A stretch of DNA of 64,000 nt from Caldalkalibacillus salinus (lineage in GTDB: Bacteria > Bacillota > Bacilli > Caldalkalibacillales > JCM-10596). A program made the position numbers and the translations under genes. The stretch spans positions 1 to 64,000 of the forward strand of contig NZ_JAERVL010000015.1 in NCBI RefSeq assembly GCF_016745835.1, written 5' to 3'. Shown here piece by piece: positions 25,156 through 33,298 of the stretch. The notes under the pieces are model-generated. The model did no database searches and had not been told where the DNA came from. It was given only the letters and a program-made list of their open reading frames with translations. Position 1 is the stretch's first letter. Every line of letters starts with the position of its first letter.

Positions 25156-25329
25156 ATGATGGCAGAATGTAAAAAATGTGAGGGACTTGGGACGAAGGAC
25201 TGCGAAGAATGTACGGTAGAATGCTTTAACTTCTTTATAGGTAGAACTTGCCCCACTTGTGCGGGCATGCTTATCATCCCGTGTCCAGAATGTGCAGGGT
25301 CGGGGCAAGTTCCTGATGAAGATGACTAG
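25156..25329 (+). CDS. CxxC-rich mini-protein, DnaJ-zinc-finger-like (57 aa)
   Basis: This short plus-strand ORF lies in the gap between the SCO gene and the pyruvate-oxidase-like gene. It encodes four cysteine motifs: CKKCEGLG, CEECTVEC, CPTCAGML and CPECAGSGQV. The pattern CxxCxGxG is that of the DnaJ central zinc-binding region, and eight or nine cysteines could hold two zinc ions. The start is ATG at 25156 or 25159, with only a weak upstream AAGG/GGTG signal. The regular cysteine spacing in one frame cannot be chance. Small proteins of this type occur in other Bacillales (for example YuiA-like), with unknown function, perhaps in redox or protein folding. Confidence 0.75.
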   Translation: MMAECKKCEGLGTKDCEECTVECFNFFIGRTCPTCAGMLIIPCPECAGSGQVPDEDD

Positions 25330-25361
25330 CGACGAGAAGAACAGTTCGGAGGATGGTTCCT

Positions 25362-27068
25362 CTAGCTGTTCTTTTTGAATTCATCCCCTTTTCCTGTTAA
25401 AGGCGGCATTGTTTCACTTACATGAACATCTAACACAACGGGACCCGGTTCTTGGTAAGCTTCTTTGAGCTCCGAAATAAGATCAGTATTTTCACTCACG
25501 CGTCTGCCTTTTGCCCCATAGGCGGTGGCTAGTTCTGCAAAATTCGGATTTTGAAGGCTCGCTCCAAAAGATTGTAAACCTTTCTGTTCCATTTTATGCT
25601 TTTCCATAGCCAAAGCGTGGTTATTGAGGACAATAATGGTCATCGGTATCTTGTACTTAACGGCCGTTGCTAGCTCAGACATGGACATCTGAAATCCCCC
25701 GTCCCCTACTACGGCAACGACTTGGCGATCAGGTTCATTTATTTTAGCTGAGATAGCGCCTGGTAAAGCATAACCCATTGTTCGCCATTTACCCGAATAA
25801 AGGACATCCTGTTTTGTCGCTTGGAAGATGCGGTTGTACCAGATGGTGTTATCTCCTGTGTCCAGTACCATAATAGCGTGTGTGTCTACAGTCTGATCGA
25901 TGGCCGCCATGATACGTTGTGGCGTCAATGCGCCTTTATCACCACCTGACCGTTCTTGCCTGAATTGATCATCTATGGTTGTTTTGGTCCGAGTCACTTG
26001 ATGAGACCATTGCTCACGATTGACCTGGCTCGGTTGGGATTGTAGTTGCTCATAAAGCTGCGGAAGCACTTCTCTCACGTCACCTACTAACCCATAGACG
26101 GTGTTTGGATGTGCTTCTATACTCGTGGCGGCCAAATCGACCTGTACCACTTTGGATTGTTGTGGGACAAAGCCTTCTGGCCACCAATTGGCACCTATGA
26201 CTAAGACCACATCGGATTGTCGGAGCAAATCCCGCCCCTCTAGAGTGCCTCCTTCGCCGATACCGCCAACGTACTGTGGATGTGTATAAGGTATCGTTCC
26301 CTTGGCCCCAAGGGTTTCTATGATGCCCGCTTGCAGGGACTCAGCGATATTTAGAATCCAATCTCTTCCCGCTCTTGCCCCTTCTCCTATGAGTAGCATC
26401 GGTTTGCTAGCGTTCGCTAGAAGCATCGTTGCCTCGGGCAATTGATGAAAGGCTTCAATATGTTGTCTTTCAAGCACACCGACAGGAGGTTCAATTGGAG
26501 CTGAGCATGGTAAGGAGAATACATCCTTAGGCACACTCACATGGGCAACGCCTTTCTTCATTTTCGCTTGTAGTATAGCCTTCTTTAGGATTTTAACTGT
26601 GGCATCAGGATGGGTTAGTTGTTCAGAGTAAACGGCTAAGGGGCCGATTAATTGCTGTTGATTCACGTATTGCTTCGCTTCCGTTCCGATCTTACTAGAC
26701 TCTACTTGTCCCGTAATAACCAATATAGGGATGCGATCTGCAGCGGCATCAGCAATCCCGTTGAGCATGTTTGCCAGGCCCGGGCCGCTTGTACCGACCG
26801 CAACGGCCAGCTTTTGTGTTAGTTTGCCTTCCGTTGAAGCCATCATGGCAGCCCCATTCTCAGAACCAACGGCATAATAATGAATCTTATCTTGTTTGGC
26901 GACGGTATCAATGAAGTCGAGTGTGGCATCTCCTATGACGCCATACATGTTCTCAATGCCCCAGACGTGTAGGAGCTCTAACATTGTCTGTGCAACGGTT
27001 CTTTGAGCTCCTATCTGACCATCTGTGTTCGCGAGGGGTTGTCTCTGTGGTGATGATTCTGCACTCAT
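25362..27068 (-). CDS. Thiamine-diphosphate enzyme, pyruvate oxidase-like (YdaP type)
   Basis: The 568-residue enzyme has the three-domain TPP fold. The N-terminal PYR domain carries the catalytic Glu in GSENGAAMMASTEGKL, a central FAD/nucleotide-like domain covers about 200-340, and the C-terminal PP domain has the TPP/Mg motif (VVGDGGFQMSMSELATA to VLNN). It fits the pyruvate oxidase / PoxB group including B. subtilis YdaP rather than anabolic acetolactate synthase. Likely reaction: pyruvate to acetate and CO2 with electrons to quinone or oxygen. AAAGGAGATT precedes the ATG. It is a single gene. An imperfect dyad (ATGTAAATATTT with AAATATTCTTACAT, 27116-27147) lies upstream and may be regulatory. 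Confidence 0.87.
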   Translation of the reverse strand: MSAESSPQRQPLANTDGQIGAQRTVAQTMLELLHVWGIENMYGVIGDATLDFIDTVAKQDKIHYYAVGSENGAAMMASTEGKLTQKLAVAVGTSGPGLANMLNGIADAAADRIPILVITGQVESSKIGTEAKQYVNQQQLIGPLAVYSEQLTHPDATVKILKKAILQAKMKKGVAHVSVPKDVFSLPCSAPIEPPVGVLERQHIEAFHQLPEATMLLANASKPMLLIGEGARAGRDWILNIAESLQAGIIETLGAKGTIPYTHPQYVGGIGEGGTLEGRDLLRQSDVVLVIGANWWPEGFVPQQSKVVQVDLAATSIEAHPNTVYGLVGDVREVLPQLYEQLQSQPSQVNREQWSHQVTRTKTTIDDQFRQERSGGDKGALTPQRIMAAIDQTVDTHAIMVLDTGDNTIWYNRIFQATKQDVLYSGKWRTMGYALPGAISAKINEPDRQVVAVVGDGGFQMSMSELATAVKYKIPMTIIVLNNHALAMEKHKMEQKGLQSFGASLQNPNFAELATAYGAKGRRVSENTDLISELKEAYQEPGPVVLDVHVSETMPPLTGKGDEFKKNS

Positions 27069-27182
27069 GGCAATCTCCTTTCCTACACTGTAGGTTTTTT
27101 AGATATAGTACTAATATGTAAATATTTCCCTCTAAATATTCTTACATGAGAATTTAAGGGAGTGCCTACCACTGCTTGGGTT

Positions 27183-28943
27183 TCAACGATTGTCATAGAG
27201 CCAGTCTACGATATCAGAGAAGATGGGGAGCGAACGGTTCTGTGTATTGGCCGGTTGGTCCAGAGTGAGCACAACGATGCTGTACCTCGGGCGTGTAGCT
27301 GGATAGTACCCTGCAAACCACTGGTGATTACGACCACCAGAGATTTGGGCCGTACCAGTTTTTCCCCCTACATCCCAACGCTCATGATGGATGGCCGATG
27401 CTGTTCCGTGTGTCACGACCCTCGCAAGCAGCTGGCGTAAGCGATAAGCTGTGTAAGGAGAGATCTGATCGCCTCCCAATGGTTGTTGTTTAAAGTCGTA
27501 AAAGTGGGCGCCTGTATTGTACAGAATGTCCTGAACGGCTGTTACTTGCCGTTTGTTTCCTCCTTTACTTATGGTGGCCATCATATTGGCCACAGCCAAA
27601 GGCGTTACCTGTACATCTAGCTGACCAATGCCCGTTTGGCGTAGGAATGCCTCATCATGACGCACATCGTCCTTTCGGTTGGTGGCAAACACTTGTCCCA
27701 CTTCTTCATGATCTAACTGCTTAAATTGATGATAGTCGTAAACGCTTCCTTGCCAGCCGTTCAGTTGTAATAGGCCTAGCTTTTCCGCGTAGTTTTGTAG
27801 TTTCTCAGGGCCTATCTGTTGAGCAAGCTGACCAAACACTATATTGCAGGATTGAGCAAAGGCTTCTTCAAAACTGATTCTGCCATGCCCCTCCTCCTTC
27901 CAACAATGAAATTGGGTCCCTTCTAACGTACCATCACACTCGAACATCTGTTGTGGCTTAACAATACGTTCTTCTAGTGCAGCAGCAGCAGTGACAATTT
28001 TAAACACTGAACCAGGGGCATAGCGTTTCAGTGCTTTGTTTTCCCTCGATACAGGTGAAAAAACGTCAGGTGTATAGACGGGGCGACTACTCATCGCTAA
28101 AATTTCATTCGTACGGTTATCGAGGACAATAGCGGCCCCTTCTTCTATTCCGTGTTGGTTCAGGGTCGATTCTAATTCAGTCTGTAGTGCACGATCGATT
28201 GTCGTCTGGATAGAAAGAGGGTAAAAGGGGTTGTCTTGCCCGTAGTATTTGATATCCATTCCTTTAATAGGGTCCCCATGTGCATCCACATAGTAAGATA
28301 ACGTTGTTGGGCCGTTTCCCAATAGGAAGGGTTGAAATGTTTTTTCTAGACCCATAATGCCAACCTGACTGTCTAAACGTAATCTTCCTTGAGCAAGTTC
28401 CTTGGCATACTCAGTTTGTATCATGGGTGAATTCTCTCCCACATCCCCTATAAGGTGTTGGGCCAACCTATCTTCCGAGGTAAAACGTTGCTGATAGGGA
28501 ACGGCAATAAAACCATTGATGCCTAGTTCATTCGTCGTGCTTGCTTCTTGTTCCGTTAACTCAAGCAGACGTTGATTGTGCTTGAGAACCTGAGGCTCCT
28601 TCACTTCCCTCAAGATGTTCTGCAGTTGCTCACCAGAGAGACCGAGCATATCAGCGACCTGTGTGAGCTGCTGAGGCGTCAGACTCTTAATGGCAAAAGG
28701 GAAGGCCACTAGGGCATAGGTATCATAGTGAATAAGAGAGTGATGTTGACGGTCTGTGATATCACCTCTTCCTGATTGGAGGACCACTTGTTGCTGTCTT
28801 TGCTGAACCGCTTTTTTGATCAGGTTAATGTGATGCTTTGAGAAGTTCTCAGTGCCAAGAATCTGGATATAGACTAAGCGTCCCGTTACACAGAGCATCC
28901 CTACCATCATTAACAGGAGCACGATCAATACCCTTCTTACCAT
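27183..28943 (-). CDS. pbpI: Class B penicillin-binding protein (PbpI/YrrR type)
   Basis: This membrane-anchored D,D-transpeptidase cross-links peptidoglycan. The 586-residue protein has one N-terminal membrane helix (about 4-26), a dimerisation/pedestal region, and the transpeptidase domain with Ser312 (SVFK), SCN 365-367 and KTG 528-530 (GGKTGTAQ). It lies directly after greA and udk in the order of B. subtilis yrrR (pbpI)-greA-udk, so the PbpI assignment rests on position as well as sequence. PbpI is a forespore- or septum-associated PBP in B. subtilis. The GGGGG ribosome binding site is somewhat far from the ATG (about 12 nt). Confidence 0.9.
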   Translation of the reverse strand: MVRRVLIVLLLMMVGMLCVTGRLVYIQILGTENFSKHHINLIKKAVQQRQQQVVLQSGRGDITDRQHHSLIHYDTYALVAFPFAIKSLTPQQLTQVADMLGLSGEQLQNILREVKEPQVLKHNQRLLELTEQEASTTNELGINGFIAVPYQQRFTSEDRLAQHLIGDVGENSPMIQTEYAKELAQGRLRLDSQVGIMGLEKTFQPFLLGNGPTTLSYYVDAHGDPIKGMDIKYYGQDNPFYPLSIQTTIDRALQTELESTLNQHGIEEGAAIVLDNRTNEILAMSSRPVYTPDVFSPVSRENKALKRYAPGSVFKIVTAAAALEERIVKPQQMFECDGTLEGTQFHCWKEEGHGRISFEEAFAQSCNIVFGQLAQQIGPEKLQNYAEKLGLLQLNGWQGSVYDYHQFKQLDHEEVGQVFATNRKDDVRHDEAFLRQTGIGQLDVQVTPLAVANMMATISKGGNKRQVTAVQDILYNTGAHFYDFKQQPLGGDQISPYTAYRLRQLLARVVTHGTASAIHHERWDVGGKTGTAQISGGRNHQWFAGYYPATRPRYSIVVLTLDQPANTQNRSLPIFSDIVDWLYDNR

Positions 28944-29024
28944 TTTGTCTGTTTACCCCCGCATACGGACTAAGTTAGTTACTAGTACTAGTCTTGCCAT
29001 TACGGTTATAGCCATACACCATAC

Positions 29025-29057
29025 AAAAAAGCACTGTGAAAAAGAATACACAGTGCT
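29025..29057 (-). terminator. Terminator after greA
   Basis: AGCACTGTG (29057-29049 on minus) pairs perfectly with CACAGTGCT (29038-29030), 10-nt loop, followed by six T (29030-29025). It separates greA from pbpI, so pbpI probably has its own promoter. Confidence 0.85.
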
Positions 29058-29086
29058 CTCATCCGTCGTATATAAAAACGATAATC

Positions 29087-29563
29087 CTACGTGTTCACTT
29101 CAAGTATCTTCACTTTCATTTCTCCACCAGGGGTTTGCACGAGGACTTCTTCACCGATTTCTCTCCCTAACAAGCTTTGCCCCATTGGTGAGTCATTGGA
29201 GATTTTACCGGATAAAGGGTCGGACTCCGTACTTCCGACGATCGTGTACTCTTCCTTATCACCGTCAGGTAGTTCCTGTATCACGATCGTCTTACCCATG
29301 CTCACGACCCCTTGTGGACTATCGTCAGCTTCAATGATTTTGGCATTTCGGATCATATTTTCTAATTGCGTGATACGTCCTTCAACGAACGCTTGCTCAT
29401 CTTTTGCCGCATCATACTCCGAATTCTCACTTAGGTCTCCAAAATCCCTTGCGATCTTAATCCGTTCTACAACCTCTTTACGCTTTTCAGTTTTAAGGTA
29501 TTCTAGCTCTTCCTGAAGCTTCTCCAGTCCTTCTTCCGTGACGAAAGTTTCTTTCCCTTCCAT
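29087..29563 (-). CDS. greA: Transcription elongation factor GreA
   Basis: GreA rescues backtracked RNA polymerase by stimulating cleavage of the transcript 3' end. The 158-residue protein has the family length. The N-terminal coiled coil (about 8-75) carries the acidic tip residues in [19 protein letters not shown], and the C-terminal FKBP-like domain follows ([37 protein letters not shown]). It follows udk by 40 nt and shares the udk operon, ending at the hairpin at 29030-29057. Confidence 0.97.
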   Translation of the reverse strand: MEGKETFVTEEGLEKLQEELEYLKTEKRKEVVERIKIARDFGDLSENSEYDAAKDEQAFVEGRITQLENMIRNAKIIEADDSPQGVVSMGKTIVIQELPDGDKEEYTIVGSTESDPLSGKISNDSPMGQSLLGREIGEEVLVQTPGGEMKVKILEVNT

Positions 29564-29603
29564 AAGATCAACCTCCTCAAATGACTTATTTTACCTTATC
29601 CTA

Positions 29604-30296
29604 TTACGCCTGAATGAATTCATGTTTGCGTAAAATTGTCTTAATCTTAGTGACCATGAGATCGATAGCCACTTGATTCTCCCCACCCTCTGGAATAATG
29701 ACGTCTGCATGTTTCTTTGAAGGTTCAACAAACTGTAAATGCATAGGGCGAACAGAGTGTAAATACTGGTCGACGACAGAGTCAAAACTTCTTCCCCGAT
29801 CACGTATATCTCTCATCATACGCCTAATAATCCTTACATCAGAGTCAGTATCGACAAATACTTTTATATCCATTCGTTCTCTTAGTCGTTCATCCTCTAA
29901 AACTAATATCCCTTCAACAATCACCACATCTCTAGGGTCGATCCTAATGGTCTTATCTGAGCGTGTGTGTAATTTATAATCGTAGACCGGCATTTGGATC
30001 GCTTGATAGCCACTGAGTTGATCCAAATGTTCAATTAACAGATCGTTATCAAAAGCGAAAGGATGGTCGTAATTGGTCTTGACTCGTTCTTTCATCGATA
30101 AATGCGTTTGGTCTTTGTAATAAGAGTCTTGGGCAATCATGACAATCGACTGGTCTCTTAGGGTATTATAAATTTTTTTAGCAACGGTCGTTTTACCTGA
30201 ACCTGTTCCACCTGCAACACCTATAATGACAGGCTTATGAGATCGGGTCGACTCGGTATGTTTTGGGACACTTCCTGTTGTTTTATCTTTCCCCAT
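29604..30296 (-). CDS. udk: Uridine kinase
   Basis: Udk phosphorylates uridine and cytidine to UMP and CMP in pyrimidine salvage. The 230-residue protein has the P-loop [12 protein letters not shown] (26-37), the substrate region [21 protein letters not shown] with the NYDHPFAFD motif, and the lid [17 protein letters not shown]. The frame extends 16 codons into trmR, but the ATG at 30296, two bases after the trmR stop, with GGGAG upstream, matches the family N-terminus best. It belongs to the mltG-trmR-udk-greA run on minus. Confidence 0.95.
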   Translation of the reverse strand: MGKDKTTGSVPKHTESTRSHKPVIIGVAGGTGSGKTTVAKKIYNTLRDQSIVMIAQDSYYKDQTHLSMKERVKTNYDHPFAFDNDLLIEHLDQLSGYQAIQMPVYDYKLHTRSDKTIRIDPRDVVIVEGILVLEDERLRERMDIKVFVDTDSDVRIIRRMMRDIRDRGRSFDSVVDQYLHSVRPMHLQFVEPSKKHADVIIPEGGENQVAIDLMVTKIKTILRKHEFIQA

Positions 30297-30297
30297 C

Positions 30298-30951
30298 TCA
30301 TTTCTTCTCCCTTCTCTTAATACTGATAGCGAGTCCGTCTCCAATCGGTACGAATGACGTATCGTAACCGTCGTGGTTGGCTAACCATTCGTTATAGGAT
30401 TTAATCTTCTTCACGAGTGAGCGGATGCGCTTCTGTTCAACATGATCTTGGAGAACTTCTCCATGGAAAAAGACATTATCTGTAATGATCATGCCGTCTT
30501 TTTTCAGTAGAGGACTGTATGATTCAAAAAAAGTGTGATACTGTCCTTTAGCCGCATCGATAAATATACAGTCATACTGCCGTCCTTGCAAATGATCAGC
30601 ATAACGGGTGGCGTCTGCATGATGGATACGCACACGGTCTATCACGCCTGCTTCAGACAGAAAGCGGCGTGCTGTTTTAATTTTGTCTTCTTCCCGCTCT
30701 ATGGTATCCAGCATGGCTTGTGGTGCCGCTTTTGCCAACCAAAGTGTTGAATACCCAATGGCCGTTCCAACTTCTAGGATGTTGTGTACTTGATCTTTAT
30801 TTTGCAGTAGAACGGATATGAGTTGAATGGCAGAGCGGTCAATAATAGGTATCCGCTCTTCATGTGCTAACTGTTCCATTCTGGTTAGTATGGGATCATC
30901 TGACGGTGTTAATGAAAGAATATAGTCCTGCAGTTGTGCTGATACAATCAT
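30298..30951 (-). CDS. trmR: tRNA 5-hydroxyuridine methyltransferase TrmR (YrrM)
   Basis: This SAM-dependent O-methyltransferase converts ho5U34 to mo5U34 in wobble uridine tRNAs. The 217-residue class I fold has [16 protein letters not shown] as the SAM motif, the divalent-metal site [18 protein letters not shown] and [10 protein letters not shown]. Position between mltG and udk equals B. subtilis yrrM. In B. subtilis yrrN and yrrO, which help make the ho5U substrate, lie between yrrM and udk. They are missing here, and trmR abuts udk directly. AGGAG precedes the ATG. A catechol-type O-methyltransferase activity cannot be excluded from sequence alone. Confidence 0.9.
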   Translation of the reverse strand: MIVSAQLQDYILSLTPSDDPILTRMEQLAHEERIPIIDRSAIQLISVLLQNKDQVHNILEVGTAIGYSTLWLAKAAPQAMLDTIEREEDKIKTARRFLSEAGVIDRVRIHHADATRYADHLQGRQYDCIFIDAAKGQYHTFFESYSPLLKKDGMIITDNVFFHGEVLQDHVEQKRIRSLVKKIKSYNEWLANHDGYDTSFVPIGDGLAISIKRREKK

Positions 30952-30974
30952 CTGCTTCTCCTACCTCATCGGTT

Positions 30975-32117
30975 TTAAAAGTTTCCTCGACTCTGGGCAT
31001 TGTTTCTCTGATGCTCTTCGAACGTACGAGAGAAGTGATGTGCACCTGTCCCGTCCTTTTTTGTTACAAAATAAAAGTATTCATGATCCTCTGGGTTAAG
31101 TGCTGCTTTGATTGATTCTCGACCAGGACTAGCGATGGGGCCCGGTGGTAAACCTTCATGCATATACGTATTATAAGGACTTTCAACCTCTAAATCCTCA
31201 TATAATAATCTTTCCCTCGGTTTTTCTAGTACAAACTGCACCGTGGCACAGGATTGTAAAAGCCAGTCCTCACGTATACGGTTATGAAAGACACCAGCTA
31301 TCACAGAACGTTCCTCATCAAGCACCGCTTCACGTTCAATAATGGAGGCTAAAGTTATAAATTCATACTCATTAAGCCCCAATCGCTCGATCTGTTCCTC
31401 CCATTCGATTCCTTCATCACTCATCGCCTCAAGGGCACTATTGAATTCTTGTTCAAACTGTTTAAGCATGATACGGATGATGTCCTCTTCAGATGCGCCT
31501 TTAAATATTTCATAAGTCTCAGGGAACAAGAAGCCTTCAAGACGATACTTTCGTCCTTCGACGTCGTCAGGGATATATTCCAGAAATGAAAATTCACTAA
31601 AATCCCCTTCATTGACCAGGTGTAAAAATTGCTCTTGATCAACCAGCCCTTCTTCTTCTAGGTGTTCGGCCATCTGTTGGATCGTGTACCCTTCTGGAAC
31701 GGTGAAGCGTTCCACCTCTTGGTGCAAACGTCCCTCCTTCAATTGCTCAATCATCTCGTCTAGTTCCATACTAGGTGACAGCTGATACTCTCCTGCCTGG
31801 AAACCGCTATGACCATGGTAACGAATATAGTAGTAAAATATTTTTTCATTCTTAATGAGATTATGTTCTTTTAAAATCGATGCAATGGTCGTCCCTGATG
31901 AACCCATGGGTACTTCAACCATGACAAACGCTTCACTTTCCGGATCGACTGGCTGTAGATTCGTATATATGTAATATCCCCCAATTCCAGCCACACTTGC
32001 ACCAATAATGAAGAGAACTAGGAGTGTTATGACAACAATCTTCACTGGTGAAAATGAGCTCCCCTCATCATAATCATCATTTCTTCCCCCGATCATGTCT
32101 TCGTGTTCATCTTTCAT
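30975..32117 (-). CDS. mltG: Endolytic transglycosylase MltG
   Basis: MltG cuts nascent glycan strands in the growing cell wall. The 380-residue protein has a cytosolic acidic N-terminus, one membrane helix (about 26-50), a LysM-like subdomain (SEYQLSPSMELDEMIEQL-type region, about 95-150) and the YceG catalytic domain with the conserved Glu in LASIIEREAV and the C-terminal TYMHEGLPPGPIASPG motif. The ribosome binding site GGAGGGG lies 6 nt before the ATG. It starts the downstream part of the alaS-to-greA run. Confidence 0.95.
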   Translation of the reverse strand: MKDEHEDMIGGRNDDYDEGSSFSPVKIVVITLLVLFIIGASVAGIGGYYIYTNLQPVDPESEAFVMVEVPMGSSGTTIASILKEHNLIKNEKIFYYYIRYHGHSGFQAGEYQLSPSMELDEMIEQLKEGRLHQEVERFTVPEGYTIQQMAEHLEEEGLVDQEQFLHLVNEGDFSEFSFLEYIPDDVEGRKYRLEGFLFPETYEIFKGASEEDIIRIMLKQFEQEFNSALEAMSDEGIEWEEQIERLGLNEYEFITLASIIEREAVLDEERSVIAGVFHNRIREDWLLQSCATVQFVLEKPRERLLYEDLEVESPYNTYMHEGLPPGPIASPGRESIKAALNPEDHEYFYFVTKKDGTGAHHFSRTFEEHQRNNAQSRGNF

Positions 32118-32245
32118 CGCTTTCCCCTCCTATCCCGTCTATTATAGCGGTAATTGTTTGTTATTGGAATAGTGAGCATACAGTAAAAGAAGACCACCTG
32201 CTGATGGCCCTCTTCTATGTTTCCCTTATGGTCACTATAGATGAT

Positions 32246-32515
32246 TTATAGGTCTTCTTCCTCTATCAGTGTCTGGAAAGTGGATTCAACAATCTCCCAT
32301 TCTTTATCATCTTCGATAATGAACAGGGATAGGTCGTCACCATTTTCCTCGTAACGAAACGCATAAACTTCATCCACTTCTGGGTCCCCATCGACAGGGA
32401 TGACCATCATATACTGTTTTCCTGTTTGTTCAACATCAAACTTATAGAGCACTTCAAATACTTCTTCATTACCTTCTTCATCGGGTATGATAATTTTTTC
32501 TACATCTTCAGCCAT
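32246..32515 (-). CDS. DUF1292 protein (YrzB)
   Basis: This 89-residue acidic protein of the DUF1292 family has the typical IIPDEEGNEEVFEVLYKF and YAFRYEENGDDLSLFII segments. The frame opens with a TTG at 32521, but the AAGGAGGG ribosome binding site supports the ATG at 32515. Family function is unknown. It always travels with ruvX and ireB in this cluster (B. subtilis yrzB), which suggests a link to translation, tRNA or replication housekeeping. Confidence 0.92.
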   Translation of the reverse strand: MAEDVEKIIIPDEEGNEEVFEVLYKFDVEQTGKQYMMVIPVDGDPEVDEVYAFRYEENGDDLSLFIIEDDKEWEIVESTFQTLIEEEDL

Positions 32516-32532
32516 TCCCAACCCTCCTTGCC

Positions 32533-32949
32533 TTATTTTATCGAGTCTAAAAAGCCCTGTAGGATCATGACAGCAGCTACTTTATCTACGACTTTTTTTC
32601 TTTTTTTTCTTGTCATATCAGCTTCGATTAACATGCGCTCTGCTGCTACAGTAGACAGTCTTTCGTCCCACATTTGTACTGCAACGTTCGCATATTGTTC
32701 AAGGGACTTGGCGAACTCTTTACATAATTCTCCCCTTGGACCAATCGTTCCATTCATATTTTTGGGTAAGCCGACGATGACTTTTTGGACGTCATATTGT
32801 TTAATGAGCGACTGTAGGCGCTCTAAGTCTTTGTCCAGTTGGTTTTCTTCCCTACGGATAACCTCCAACCCTTGAGCCGTCCAACCTAATTCATCACTCA
32901 TACTGACACCGATCGTTTTGTCTCCTACATCTAAGCCCATGTATCTCAC
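32533..32949 (-). CDS. ruvX: RuvX/YqgF-type nuclease (YrrK)
   Basis: The 138-residue RNase-H-fold protein starts with [13 protein letters not shown], which carries the first catalytic Asp. It has [16 protein letters not shown] and the final acidic motif in [14 protein letters not shown]. The family (YqgF) processes the 5' end of pre-16S rRNA and was also proposed as a Holliday junction resolvase. The GTG at 32949 gives MRYMGLD, aligning with the family N-terminus. The ATG three codons later is possible. It sits in the conserved ireB-ruvX-yrzB trio. Confidence 0.93.
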   Translation of the reverse strand: MRYMGLDVGDKTIGVSMSDELGWTAQGLEVIRREENQLDKDLERLQSLIKQYDVQKVIVGLPKNMNGTIGPRGELCKEFAKSLEQYANVAVQMWDERLSTVAAERMLIEADMTRKKRKKVVDKVAAVMILQGFLDSIK

Positions 32950-32963
32950 AATAATTTATATCC

Positions 32964-33239
32964 CTACTTTTGTAATTGATCTTGGTGTTGTGATAGGTAA
33001 GAGCGTACCAACTCTTCAATGAGCTCATCCCGTTCTAGCTTGCGGATCAATGTTCTAGCGTTGTTATGACGTGGTATATAAGCAGGATCTCCAGACAATA
33101 GATACCCGACGATTTGGTTAATAGGGTTGTATCCTTTCTCCGCTAGGGAGTGATAAACATTCAATATCACTTCCTTGGAGTCCATTTCCACTTTCTCTGA
33201 CTTCACGTTAAATTTCATAGTGTGATCCTTAAAGCTCAT
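32964..33239 (-). CDS. ireB: IreB family regulatory phosphoprotein (YrzL)
   Basis: The 91-residue protein matches the DUF965/IreB family ([37 protein letters not shown]). IreB is phosphorylated by the PASTA kinase IreK in enterococci and affects cephalosporin resistance. The N-terminal TM-rich segment (SFKDHTMKF) holds the likely phosphorylated threonine. An AAAGAGG ribosome binding site precedes the ATG at 33239. The frame opens 9 codons earlier without support. It is the first small gene after alaS. Confidence 0.95.
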   Translation of the reverse strand: MSFKDHTMKFNVKSEKVEMDSKEVILNVYHSLAEKGYNPINQIVGYLLSGDPAYIPRHNNARTLIRKLERDELIEELVRSYLSQHQDQLQK

Positions 33240-33298
33240 CACAAACACCTCTTTCTCCCATGACAATTTGTTCCTTATCTACTATTGTACTCTAATTC

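Noticed and set aside
28981-28992. ACTAGTACTAGT palindromic sequence before pbpI
   Set aside because: Short, low-complexity and not positioned at a promoter or known site; no support for function.
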